A stretch of 8,135 nucleotides of DNA from Gammaproteobacteria bacterium (GCA_015232955.1 JADFYS010000081.1:1-8135), one strand, 5' to 3'; positions 1-7,287 are shown, counted from the stretch's first letter. The notes: generated by a model not told the origin, from the letters alone. A program made the numbers and translations.

Positions 1-9
1 AGGCAGAAT

Positions 10-1431
10 ATGAAGATTAAACGCTATGTTGCACCCAATATGCGCAGTGCAATCCAGATGGTCAGAGATGAGCAGGGGCCTGATGCGGTGATTCTTTCTA
101 ATCGTCGGGTCGAGGGTGGTGTAGAAGTGGTCGCTGCAATCGATTATGATGCCAATCTTGTGACCAAGATGGCACAGGAGGCGGCCCCCACCCGTCCCCA
201 GCCGCTCTCTTCATCGATGCGCTCGACCGAAGTGGTCAAAGAGAGTGCGTGGCCGCGGCAAGAGCAGGGGCGCTCTGGCAGCGCTTCCGTCTCGAGACTT
301 TTTGCCGGAAATGGGGCAGAACAGGCAGCGCCAGAGCGGCCTCGCCCCTCTGATAGCGCTGAGGCGGATGATGTCGATATACTGACGCAGTTGAAACAGC
401 GCTCTGCACCACAGCAAACGCTCTCATCCCGCCCCTCTCCCAAGCCGACGAAGAGTAGCAGTGGTGGCTCTGAGCAGCATTGGCTTCAGGATCCCTCTCT
501 TAATGCTATGCGTGAAGAGCTGCACTCACTGCGTAATCTGGTCGTCAATCAGCTCAATGGTCTCGCATGGGGGGAGTTGAAAAACCGTCACCCCCTCTAT
601 GTGCCGTTGATGCAGAACCTGCTCCAGCTCGGTCTGAGCAGCGCCTTGAGCAGAGAGTTGAGCGAAGAGGTCCGTTTTAGTGAGAGTATGAGTGGTAACT
701 GGCGTCAGGCGATGCAGGGGTTGGCGTCACGCCTTCAGGTGACTCATGATAATATTATCGACAAGGGGGGAGTGATCGCTCTGGTTGGCCCTTCCGGAGT
801 GGGAAAGACGACGACTGCGGCAAAGTTGGCTGCGCGTTATGCCCTGCGTCACGGTCCAGATCGGGTGGCTCTGGTGACGATAGATAATTTCCGTATCGGT
901 GCCTTTCAGCAGTTACGGACCTTTGGTCGTATTCTTGGCGCACCGGTCCATGTCGCTCAGGATCAACAGGAGTTGGAGCAGATCCTAGAGCTGCTCCGCG
1001 ATAAAGAGCTGGTGATTATCGATACCGCAGGGGTGAGCCATCGTGACGCCCTCGCCTCAGAACAGATGGAGATGTTAATGACACTTGGTAGTGGAACAAC
1101 AGCAGAGGCGGTGGAGATCTACGCCCTGCTCTCGGCTTCGAGCCAGCTCCAGACGCAACAGGAGATTATCAATGCCTACTCTGCGACTCGACTGTCGGGG
1201 GTGATGCTGACCAAACTGGATGAGACCACCGCCCTTGGCGGCTCTCTGTCGGTGGCGATCCAGAACCGGCTCCCTATCGCCTATCTCTGTGATGGTCAGC
1301 AGGTCCCAGAGGATATTCACCCGGCACGGAGCAATAAACTGGTCAATCAGAGCGTCTCCTATCTTCAGGAGCGGAGCCGTGACCTTCCCGATGAAGAGAC
1401 GGTCGCAATGAGAATGGGAGGAGCGATGTAA
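10..1431 (+). CDS. flhF: Flagellar biosynthesis GTPase FlhF (SRP family)
   Basis: FlhF is an SRP-type GTPase that marks the cell pole where a flagellum is assembled. The 473-residue protein has the usual layout. An N-terminal B domain (about residues 1-48, starting MKIKRYVAPNM) is followed by a long, low-complexity Ser/Pro/Gln-rich linker (about 50-160). The NG GTPase domain fills the rest. Visible GTPase motifs are the P-loop GPSGVGKTT (260-268), TIDNFRIGAFQQL (about 290-302), DTAG (338-341) and TKLDE (401-405). It is somewhat longer than the roughly 430 residues I recall for P. aeruginosa FlhF, mainly because of the linker. The ATG at 10 follows a weak AGG (1-3); the B domain begins right at this Met, which supports the start. 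The upstream gene, often flhA, lies outside the window. The stop overlaps the flhG start by one base, so the two are probably translationally coupled. Confidence 0.97.
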   Translation: MKIKRYVAPNMRSAIQMVRDEQGPDAVILSNRRVEGGVEVVAAIDYDANLVTKMAQEAAPTRPQPLSSSMRSTEVVKESAWPRQEQGRSGSASVSRLFAGNGAEQAAPERPRPSDSAEADDVDILTQLKQRSAPQQTLSSRPSPKPTKSSSGGSEQHWLQDPSLNAMREELHSLRNLVVNQLNGLAWGELKNRHPLYVPLMQNLLQLGLSSALSRELSEEVRFSESMSGNWRQAMQGLASRLQVTHDNIIDKGGVIALVGPSGVGKTTTAAKLAARYALRHGPDRVALVTIDNFRIGAFQQLRTFGRILGAPVHVAQDQQELEQILELLRDKELVIIDTAGVSHRDALASEQMEMLMTLGSGTTAEAVEIYALLSASSQLQTQQEIINAYSATRLSGVMLTKLDETTALGGSLSVAIQNRLPIAYLCDGQQVPEDIHPARSNKLVNQSVSYLQERSRDLPDEETVAMRMGGAM

Positions 1432-2291
1432 TGGCCGTTGATCAGGCTTCGGGATTGCGACGGGCGGTGAAGGCAAAGCCGATTCGGGTAATTGCTGTCA
1501 CCAGTGGCAAGGGGGGGGTGGGAAAGACCAATGTATCGGTCAATGTCGCTGCTGCCTGGGCACGACAGGGAGGAAAACCGGTCATTCTGGATGCCGATCT
1601 CGGATTGGCTAATATTGATGTTGCCCTTGGGCTGCAGCCGAAACTGAACCTCTCTCATGTCCTGGATGGTGAGGTGACAATGGAGGAGATCATTGTCGAA
1701 GCCCCGGGAGGGATTCGTGTAATCCCGGCAGCGTCAGGTCTGCAACGGATGGCCAAGCTCTCTCAGGCGGAACATGCGGGGGTGATTCGTGCCTTTAGCG
1801 AACTCAATCTCGACTTTGATCTCTTGGTGGTGGATACCGCTGCCGGCATCGATGACAGCGTCACCAGCTTTACCCGTGCGGCGCAAGAGGTGATGGTGGT
1901 GGTCTGTAATGAACCGGCATCAATCACCGATGCCTACGCCCTGATTAAGCTTCTCAACCAGAACCACGATATTCACCGCTTTCGTGTGGTTGCCAATATG
2001 GCACACGGCAGAAAGGAGGGGATTGATCTCTTTAATAAACTGGTCTCGGTTACCGATCGTTTTCTTAATGAAGTGGTGCTCGACCTCGCGGGGATTGTCC
2101 CTTATGACACCTATCTGCGTAAGGCGGTACAGCGCCAAAGGACACTGGTAGAGCTCTTTCCCAAAAGTCAGGGAGCGCAGGCCTTTATCGATATTGCGGC
2201 ACGGATTAAAAGCTGGCCTCTACCGACAGTGGCAGACGGTTCGCTCCAGTTCTTTGTCGAGCGTCTGGTGGGCAAAAATCCGTTTGCATAA
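1431..2291 (+). CDS. flhG: Flagellar number regulator FlhG/FleN (MinD-like ATPase)
   Basis: FlhG (FleN) is a MinD/ParA-type ATPase that restricts flagellar number, in known systems by stimulating FlhF GTP hydrolysis and by restraining the master regulator FleQ/FlrA. The 286-residue protein starts with the activator motif DQASGLR (residues 4-10), which in the family triggers FlhF GTPase activity. Next comes the deviant Walker A GKGGVGKT (26-33), then DADLGLANIDVALG and the VVDTAAGIDDSV segment (Walker B/switch region). The C-terminal end is hydrophobic and basic, fitting the family's membrane-targeting helix. The ATG at 1431 shares one base with the flhF stop and has a strong Shine-Dalgarno GGGAGGAG (1416-1423) seven bases upstream. 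An eight-G run (1511-1518) lies in the Walker A codons. The flhF-flhG order is the normal one; fliA, often next, is missing here. Confidence 0.97.
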   Translation: MAVDQASGLRRAVKAKPIRVIAVTSGKGGVGKTNVSVNVAAAWARQGGKPVILDADLGLANIDVALGLQPKLNLSHVLDGEVTMEEIIVEAPGGIRVIPAASGLQRMAKLSQAEHAGVIRAFSELNLDFDLLVVDTAAGIDDSVTSFTRAAQEVMVVVCNEPASITDAYALIKLLNQNHDIHRFRVVANMAHGRKEGIDLFNKLVSVTDRFLNEVVLDLAGIVPYDTYLRKAVQRQRTLVELFPKSQGAQAFIDIAARIKSWPLPTVADGSLQFFVERLVGKNPFA

Positions 2292-2323
2292 GGCGGTTCT
2301 CATCTCAGCTCAGCCTTAACCGC
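2290..2323 (+). other. Overlapping inverted repeats after flhG
   Basis: Just at and after the flhG stop, GCGGTT (2293-2298) is the reverse complement of AACCGC (2318-2323), and AAGGC (2290-2294) is the reverse complement of GCCTT (2313-2317). The two pairings interlock, so in RNA they would be mutually exclusive or form a pseudoknot-like fold. No run of T follows, so this is not a convincing intrinsic terminator. It may be chance. Confidence 0.25.
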
Positions 2324-2325
2324 AG

Positions 2326-2365
2326 TTGTGGTAGGAGTCCACGCACGCTATAAAAAGTGTACACT
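2326..2365 (+). promoter_or_regulatory. Candidate sigma70 promoter with palindrome, upstream of motC
   Basis: TTGTGG (2326-2331) and TATAAA (2349-2354) are separated by 17 bp, giving a plausible sigma70-type promoter (3/6 and 5/6 matches). Immediately downstream lies the perfect 10-bp palindrome AGTGTACACT (2356-2365), where the transcription start would fall, so it could be an operator. Further on, GCAGATAA (2396-2403) matches 7 of 8 bases of the flagellar sigma28 -10 element GCCGATAA. Its best upstream partner (GAAA at 2375-2378) is poorly spaced, so a FliA promoter is only a weak alternative. The 168-bp gap suggests motC-motD-fipA can be transcribed separately from flhF-flhG. Confidence 0.35.
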
Positions 2366-2459
2366 ACAGAGGTTGAAAATCATATTACAGCAGTTGCAGA
2401 TAAGCTGGAGAGTGGCACAGTGAAAAAGGTGACAACGGAGAGTCTGCAGGAGAGCAATC

Positions 2460-3206
2460 ATGGTATTTGATCTCCTGACCCTGTTTGGCCTGATTATCGG
2501 CCTTGGGGCGATCCTGATGGGACAGTATTTTGAGGGGGGGCACTACTCGGCGCTGATCAATGAGCCGGCGCTGCTGATCGTCCTTGGGGGGAGTATCGGG
2601 GCGATTATGGTGCAGTCTCCCATCGCTGTTTTTCTCCGTTCGCTCTCAATCCTGAAGTGGATCTTTCTCCCGCCGCAACTCGATAGTTATGAAAGTGTTA
2701 ACAAAATTGTCAGTTGGAGTGATATTGCCCGGCGCGAAGGTCTGCTCGGGTTAGAGGCGGTGTCAGAAAATGAGGAGGATCCCTTCGCCCGACGGGGACT
2801 ACAGCTGCTGGTGGATGGTAACGAGCCGGAGACGATTCGCGCGATTCTTGAAGTGGAGGTGGAGACACGAGAGCGGTTTGATCTCTCTGCCGCCAGAATC
2901 TACGAGTCGATGGGAGGCTACACCCCGACCATCGGCATCATCGGTGCGGTGTTGGGGTTGATTCAGGTGATGGAGAACCTGGCCGATCCCTCCCTGCTCG
3001 GCCACGGGATTGCCGTCGCCTTTGTCGCGACCATTTACGGGGTCGGTCTTGCCAACCTGGTGTTGCTCCCTATCTCTCAAAAGCTGAAAAGCGTCATTCG
3101 GGGTTTGAGCCAGCACGACTATATGGTGGTGGAGGGGATCGTCTCGATTGCTGAAGGGGAGAACCCCCGGAGCATTGAGTACAAATTGATCGGATTTATC
3201 GAGTAG
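2460..3206 (+). CDS. motC: Flagellar stator subunit MotC (MotA/PomA family)
   Basis: Inner-membrane stator subunit that with MotD forms the ion channel driving flagellar rotation. The 248-residue length and sequence match Pseudomonas MotC better than enterobacterial MotA, which is nearly 50 residues longer. Four membrane segments can be seen: about 3-22, 32-55, 148-170 and 180-204. The cytoplasmic loop carries the charged ARREGLLGLE stretch (90-99), the region that in MotA contacts the rotor protein FliG. The third segment begins at MGGYTPTIGIIGAVLG with the conserved proline at 156, equivalent to Pro173 of E. coli MotA. The C-terminal IAEGENPRSIE block is typical of the family. The ATG at 2460 has a good AGGAG (2448-2452) seven bases upstream. 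motD follows after 15 bp, so the stator pair is co-transcribed. Confidence 0.95.
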   Translation: MVFDLLTLFGLIIGLGAILMGQYFEGGHYSALINEPALLIVLGGSIGAIMVQSPIAVFLRSLSILKWIFLPPQLDSYESVNKIVSWSDIARREGLLGLEAVSENEEDPFARRGLQLLVDGNEPETIRAILEVEVETRERFDLSAARIYESMGGYTPTIGIIGAVLGLIQVMENLADPSLLGHGIAVAFVATIYGVGLANLVLLPISQKLKSVIRGLSQHDYMVVEGIVSIAEGENPRSIEYKLIGFIE

Positions 3207-3221
3207 GGGGCGACGATACCG

Positions 3222-4133
3222 ATGTCGCGACGGAGGATAGTGAGGGATGAGGAAGAGCTGCTCAACACCGATCGCTGGCTCATCTCTTACGCCGACTTTA
3301 TCACCCTTCTTTTCGCCTTTTTTGTGGTGATGTACGCCATCTCCTCGGTCAATGACGGTAAATATCGGGTCTTGACCGAGACCCTCTCTGAGGTGTTTAA
3401 AGAGCAGCCGAAGGCGTCGATAAAGATTGAGACCAAAGTAGAGGAGTCGGTGCAGACCCCCGATCCCGATATCACCCAAAACAATCCTGAGAGCAGGGAG
3501 GCGAGCAAGCAGGTCGAAGCGGTGAAGAGCGCCGCGGCAGAGGAGAGTATCATCGAGATGAGTAGCGAGATGAGTGGTGAAGAGTTGATTGATCTCGAAA
3601 CCAAATTTCGTCTACGCAAACACCTTGCCAATATCGCCAATGAGGTGGAGAAGACGATGCTGCCCCTGATCAAAGATGAGAAGATCTCGGTGGTGCGCCA
3701 CAAAGACTGGGTCGAGATTGGTATCAACTCCAGCCTCCTTTTTCCCAGCGCCAGTGCCGAAATGTCAGAAAATGCCGAGAGGATCCTGGGGGATATCTCC
3801 GAGATCATTAAGGATCACCCCAACTATATTCAGGTGGAGGGGTTTACTGACAATGTCCCGATCAACACTTTTGTCTACCCTTCCAATTGGGAACTTTCGG
3901 CCGCACGAGCGGCAAGTGTGGTTCACCTGTTTATGAATGAGGGGGTCAATCCGGAGCGAATGGCAGCCATCGGTTACGGTGAGTTTCGTGCGATTGCCTC
4001 TAATGAAACCCTTGAGGGGCGTCAGAAAAATCGTAGAGTCTCCCTAATTGTACTCGCCGACGACGGGCCGAAACGGGACTTTGATTCACGACGCAACCTT
4101 GAAATTACCCCTCCTGCGGTTGGAGTGCAGTAG
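3222..4133 (+). CDS. motD: Flagellar stator subunit MotD (MotB family, OmpA-like)
   Basis: MotB-family partner of MotC, anchoring the stator to peptidoglycan. The 303-residue protein has a short charged cytoplasmic start and one membrane helix (about 20-42, LISYADFITLLFAFFVVMYA). Asp25 is the ion-binding aspartate equivalent to E. coli MotB Asp32, and the YADF context resembles proton-driven rather than sodium-driven stators. A long acidic periplasmic linker (about 45-160) precedes an OmpA-like peptidoglycan-binding domain (about 165-280). Key residues there are Asp210 in GFTDN and Arg229 in ELSAARA, and it ends with NRRVSLIVL. The ATG at 3222 is chosen because the family begins M-x-R-R-R just before the helix; its ribosome binding site is weak (GGGGG at 3206-3210, eleven bases away), so coupling to motC may help. 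It ends exactly where the next gene begins. Confidence 0.95.
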   Translation: MSRRRIVRDEEELLNTDRWLISYADFITLLFAFFVVMYAISSVNDGKYRVLTETLSEVFKEQPKASIKIETKVEESVQTPDPDITQNNPESREASKQVEAVKSAAAEESIIEMSSEMSGEELIDLETKFRLRKHLANIANEVEKTMLPLIKDEKISVVRHKDWVEIGINSSLLFPSASAEMSENAERILGDISEIIKDHPNYIQVEGFTDNVPINTFVYPSNWELSAARAASVVHLFMNEGVNPERMAAIGYGEFRAIASNETLEGRQKNRRVSLIVLADDGPKRDFDSRRNLEITPPAVGVQ

Positions 4134-4532
4134 GTGACACTTACCGTCATCGCAGTTGTGGTGGGGGTCAATCTGCTCCTGACTCTTCTCCTCGCTCTCT
4201 TCTATCTAATGCGCTATCAACGGCAGGAGCTGGAGCGGATGCAAATGCAAGAGCAGCTTAAAAACCTACAGGGGGATCTCCGCTCTCTGAGTCGATCCAC
4301 TGCTGCAGTGGGGGAGCGGGTGGCGCTGCTTGAACAGGCGACCCGTCAGGTGGAGCTGCAGCAGCAACAGCTCCAGCAGCGGCAGACAACGCTAAAAACG
4401 AGCAACCCGGAAGAGGCGTCTTTTGAACAGGCGCTAAAGTTGGCGCGAAAGGGGGCCTCAGAGGAGGAGCTGATGGATCTCTGCCATGTCTCCCGTGGTG
4501 AGGCGAAGCTGATTCGGATGATGCAGCGTTAG
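4134..4532 (+). CDS. fipA: DUF2802 membrane protein, FipA-like flagellar polar factor
   Basis: A 132-residue protein with one N-terminal membrane helix (about 4-26), a Gln/Glu-rich coiled coil (about 29-85) and a C-terminal DUF2802 domain (about 97-132). This is the layout of FipA, described in Vibrio, Shewanella and Pseudomonas as a polar membrane protein that binds FlhF and helps place the flagellum. From memory, the residues needed for that contact in Vibrio FipA are G110, E126 and L129; G107, E123 and L126 here have the same spacing. The GTG start at 4134 directly follows the motD stop and has GGAG (4122-4125) eight bases upstream. The DUF2802 call is firm. The FipA role is inferred from domain order, residue spacing and location beside flhF, flhG and the stator genes. 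It is slightly shorter than the roughly 160 residues I recall for Vibrio FipA. Confidence 0.85.
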   Translation: MTLTVIAVVVGVNLLLTLLLALFYLMRYQRQELERMQMQEQLKNLQGDLRSLSRSTAAVGERVALLEQATRQVELQQQQLQQRQTTLKTSNPEEASFEQALKLARKGASEEELMDLCHVSRGEAKLIRMMQR

Positions 4533-4567
4533 CTCCAATCAAAAGGGTAATGGTGTTGGCGGTAGTC

Positions 4568-7120
4568 TCAAACCCAGAGCATCATCCCCATCTCAAAACG
4601 GTGGCCGATGGCGGTGTGAAAGGGGTAGATCCGAATTCGGTAGAACTGTTCGCCGGCCAGCGGTGGTAAGAGCAGGGTGCGATAGAGCTGCTCCTCTCCG
4701 GCTGCCTCCCCCTGATCGAGGTGTCTACTCTGATGGTGGACGCAGCCCCCGGTCTCATTCTCGGTCCCCACCAGCACTTCAACCCGGACATCCCCCGGGT
4801 TGAGACCATTGAGTTTCACTGCGATGACGATCTCCAACTTCTCTCCTGACTTTATTGCGGTAATCGGGGTGTCGTAGCGACGGATAGTGAGACCGGGCCA
4901 GCAGGCGTTCACCCGTTTCTTCCACTGTGCCAGCTCCCGGGCGATTTCATACTGATTGTTCGCCAGTTTTCTACTCTGGAGAATCGCCTTGCTGTAAGCG
5001 GTTTTGAGGTAATCCATCACCATGCGTTGGGTGTTGAAACGGGGGATAATGGTGCGCATCGACGCCTTGGAACGCTCGACCCATCTGCTGGGGAGACCGC
5101 CGCGATCCCGCTGGTAGTAGCAGGGGATTACCTGATATTCGAGAAGATCGAGAAGTTCATTCGCCTCCTCCTGATCGCGGTGGTGGGGATCGACCGAATC
5201 GTCGTGGGGGGTGATGGCCCAGCCGTTGTTGCGGTCATACCCCTCTCCCCACCAGCCATCGGTGATGCTGAGGTTGATCACCCCGTTGATCCCCGCCTTC
5301 TGCCCCGAAGTTCCACTCGCCTCCAGCGGATACTCCGGGGTGTTGAGCCAGACATCGACACCGGTGACCAGGCCGCGTGAGAGACTTAGGTCGTAGTTCT
5401 CGAGCACAATGATGCGCCCGATAAATTCGGGTCGTTTCGAGTATTCATAGATGGTGCGAATCAGGGCCTGTCCCGGCTCATCCCGGGGGTGTGCCTTGCC
5501 GGCGAAGATAAAGATCACCGGTCGCTTGCGGTCATTGAGAAGGCGGGCAAGGCGCTCGGGATCAGAGAAGAGGAGCGTGGCCCGTTTATAGGTGGCAAAA
5601 CGGCGGGCGAATCCGACGGTCAGGACATCGGCGTCGGTGGGGTGAAGATAGTTGAGGTGGCGTTCAATCTGGGTTGCACTACTGCCGTTTCGCAGGTGCT
5701 GCAGCTGATAGCGTCTGCGGGTGGTCTCAAAGAGGTACGATTTGAGGGTGAGGCGGAGACTCCAGAAGCTGTGGTCGGGGATCTCATCGATAATCTTCCA
5801 GTACGCTTCGTCCAGTAGCTTGCCTCGCCATGAGCCGCCAAACTGAAGGTCAAAGCTGTTGGCCCAGTCGCGGGAGAGGAAGGTGGGGACATGGACACCG
5901 TTGGTGACATAGGCGATGGGGTTGTCCTCTGGTGGTACCTGAGGCCAGACATACTGCTCCATCTGTGAGGCGACACCGCCGTGAATCCGGCTCACCCCGT
6001 TGCGGAAACGGGAACCACGCAGGGCGAGCGAGGTCTGGTTAAAGCGACCTTCCCCATAGGGAAACTGACCCAGGGCGAGAAACTGATCCATGGTGATCCC
6101 CAAATCACCGACATAGCGTCCGAAATAGCGTTTGACCAGATCATGGGGAAAGATGTCATGTCCCGCCGGTACCGGGGTGTGGGTGGTGAAGACGGTGCCT
6201 GCGGCAACGGCCTCCCATGCGGCACTAAACTCCATTCCGCTAGAGACCAGCTCCCTCACCCGCTCCAGAATCTGAAATGCGGCGTGACCCTCATTGATGT
6301 GCCAGGCGGTGGGTTGGAGACCGATGGCACGCAGGGCACGAACACCACCGATGCCGAGAACGATCTCCTGTTTAATCCGGGTAGTGGTATCACCGCCGTA
6401 GAGCTGATAGGTGATGGCACGCCCCTCTTCACCGTTAGAGGGGATATCAGAATCGAGGAGATAGATGACGATGCGGCCAACGATCGCCTTCCAGATGTTG
6501 AGCTTTAGCTCCTGCTGCGGCAGGGTGACGGTAACCGTCAAGTTGTTGCCGTCACCATCTTTGACCAGCTCGATCGGCATATCCTGAAACGCCTTGGGCC
6601 GGAAGTGGGCTATCTGATTCCCCTGATCATCGATGCTCTGGGTAAAGTAGCCTTGGCGATAGAGGAGTCCGACCGCGACAAAGGGGAGGACGAGATCGCT
6701 GGCCGCCTTACAGTGGTCCCCTGCCAGGATTCCCAAGCCTCCAGAGTAGATGGGAAAGCTCTCATGAAGCCCGAATTCGGCGCAAAAATAGGCGACAAGA
6801 TCATTATCCTTATCGATATATTCGTCGAGATCGAGACCATCCTCGCTCTTGTAGGTGTCATAGGTGGTGAGGACGCGGTAGAAATCCTGCATAAAGATGC
6901 GATCCGCAGCGGCATCCTCCAGTTTCTGTTGTGATACCTGGCGCAGAAAGACGAGGGGGTTGTGTCCGCAGTGATCCCAGAGTTCGCCATCGAGACGACG
7001 AAAGATGCCACGAACCTCCCGATCCCAGCTGTAGTAGAGATCCCGAGCCAGCTCCTGTAGTCGTTTCAGTTTTACAGGGATGTTGGGTTGTACTTCTATT
7101 GAGTAGCGGTTGCCAGACAT
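4568..7120 (-). CDS. glgP: Alpha-glucan (glycogen/maltodextrin) phosphorylase, GT35, DUF3417 type
   Basis: Cytoplasmic PLP-dependent enzyme releasing glucose-1-phosphate from the non-reducing ends of alpha-1,4-glucans. At 850 residues it is full length for the DUF3417 branch of GT35, as in Thermus and Thermotoga alpha-glucan phosphorylases, rather than the E. coli GlgP/MalP branch. The N-terminal DUF3417 region (about 14-120) contains LYYSWDREVRGIFRRLD. Catalytic-domain landmarks include CAEFGLHES, YSGGLGILAGDHCKAASDL, HINEGHAAF, FTTHTPVPAGHDIF (THTP at 313-316) and TNGVHVPTF. The PLP-binding block ASGTSGQKAGINGV has the Schiff-base lysine at 608, followed by ITDGWWGEG. The ATG has a strong AGGAG five bases upstream. 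Its neighbours are motility and S24/ycgL genes, not glg genes, so it seems to be a stand-alone unit. Preference for glycogen, maltodextrin or shorter oligosaccharides cannot be read from the sequence. Confidence 0.95.
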   Translation of the reverse strand: MSGNRYSIEVQPNIPVKLKRLQELARDLYYSWDREVRGIFRRLDGELWDHCGHNPLVFLRQVSQQKLEDAAADRIFMQDFYRVLTTYDTYKSEDGLDLDEYIDKDNDLVAYFCAEFGLHESFPIYSGGLGILAGDHCKAASDLVLPFVAVGLLYRQGYFTQSIDDQGNQIAHFRPKAFQDMPIELVKDGDGNNLTVTVTLPQQELKLNIWKAIVGRIVIYLLDSDIPSNGEEGRAITYQLYGGDTTTRIKQEIVLGIGGVRALRAIGLQPTAWHINEGHAAFQILERVRELVSSGMEFSAAWEAVAAGTVFTTHTPVPAGHDIFPHDLVKRYFGRYVGDLGITMDQFLALGQFPYGEGRFNQTSLALRGSRFRNGVSRIHGGVASQMEQYVWPQVPPEDNPIAYVTNGVHVPTFLSRDWANSFDLQFGGSWRGKLLDEAYWKIIDEIPDHSFWSLRLTLKSYLFETTRRRYQLQHLRNGSSATQIERHLNYLHPTDADVLTVGFARRFATYKRATLLFSDPERLARLLNDRKRPVIFIFAGKAHPRDEPGQALIRTIYEYSKRPEFIGRIIVLENYDLSLSRGLVTGVDVWLNTPEYPLEASGTSGQKAGINGVINLSITDGWWGEGYDRNNGWAITPHDDSVDPHHRDQEEANELLDLLEYQVIPCYYQRDRGGLPSRWVERSKASMRTIIPRFNTQRMVMDYLKTAYSKAILQSRKLANNQYEIARELAQWKKRVNACWPGLTIRRYDTPITAIKSGEKLEIVIAVKLNGLNPGDVRVEVLVGTENETGGCVHHQSRHLDQGEAAGEEQLYRTLLLPPLAGEQFYRIRIYPFHTAIGHRFEMGMMLWV

Positions 7121-7176
7121 CGTTTCTCCTTTTGTGGTGGGGATCTCTCTCTTGTTTTGGGGTAGTGCTCCCTCTG

Positions 7177-7200
7177 CTCTTCCGGAGTAATCCTGAAGAG
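7177..7200 (-). promoter_or_regulatory. Imperfect stem-loop in the probable glgP leader
   Basis: CTCTTC (7177-7182) pairs with GAAGAG (7195-7200). After one mismatch, GGA (7184-7186) pairs with TCC (7191-7193), leaving a four-base loop: nine base pairs in 24 bases. It ends 57 bp upstream of the glgP ATG. A possible -10 box for glgP, TAGAAT on the - strand (7229-7234, without a clear -35), would place this structure inside the 5' untranslated mRNA. There is no T run, so it is not a terminator. It could be an RNA element or, as DNA, an imperfect operator. Confidence 0.35.
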
Positions 7201-7267
7201 TCGCCGAGAAAAGGGCAGAGTTGACCCGATTCTATCCCTTTTTCAGCGGAGGAACAGTAAATTATTT

Positions 7268-7287
7268 GTGACCACAGCTGTGGTTAC
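7268..7287. promoter_or_regulatory. Palindromic candidate operator in the divergent region
   Basis: ACCACAGCTGTGGT (7271-7284) is a perfect 14-bp palindrome. Including the flanks, GTGACCACAGCTGTGGTTAC (7268-7287) is symmetric at 18 of 20 positions. It sits between the divergent glgP and S24-like/ycgL genes, about 94 bp upstream of the preferred start of the latter and about 150 bp upstream of glgP. Position and symmetry fit a binding site for a dimeric regulator. I do not recognise the regulator; it is not a CRP or FNR consensus. Confidence 0.4.

Noticed and set aside
2799..3479. 226-codon open frame on the - strand across motC and motD
   Set aside because: It lies antisense to two well-supported genes, its protein has no recognisable domain and is rich in His, Arg and Gly in an unnatural way, and there is no good start signal.
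3287..3808. 173-codon open frame on the - strand inside motD
   Set aside because: Complement of MotD coding sequence with Ser/Leu-rich composition typical of shadows.
4355..4386. CAG-rich repeat
   Set aside because: It encodes the Gln-rich coiled coil of the FipA-like protein; imperfect and in frame, so not an independent repeat.
5981..6508. 175-codon open frame on the + strand inside glgP
   Set aside because: Antisense shadow of the conserved phosphorylase catalytic domain; no family resemblance.
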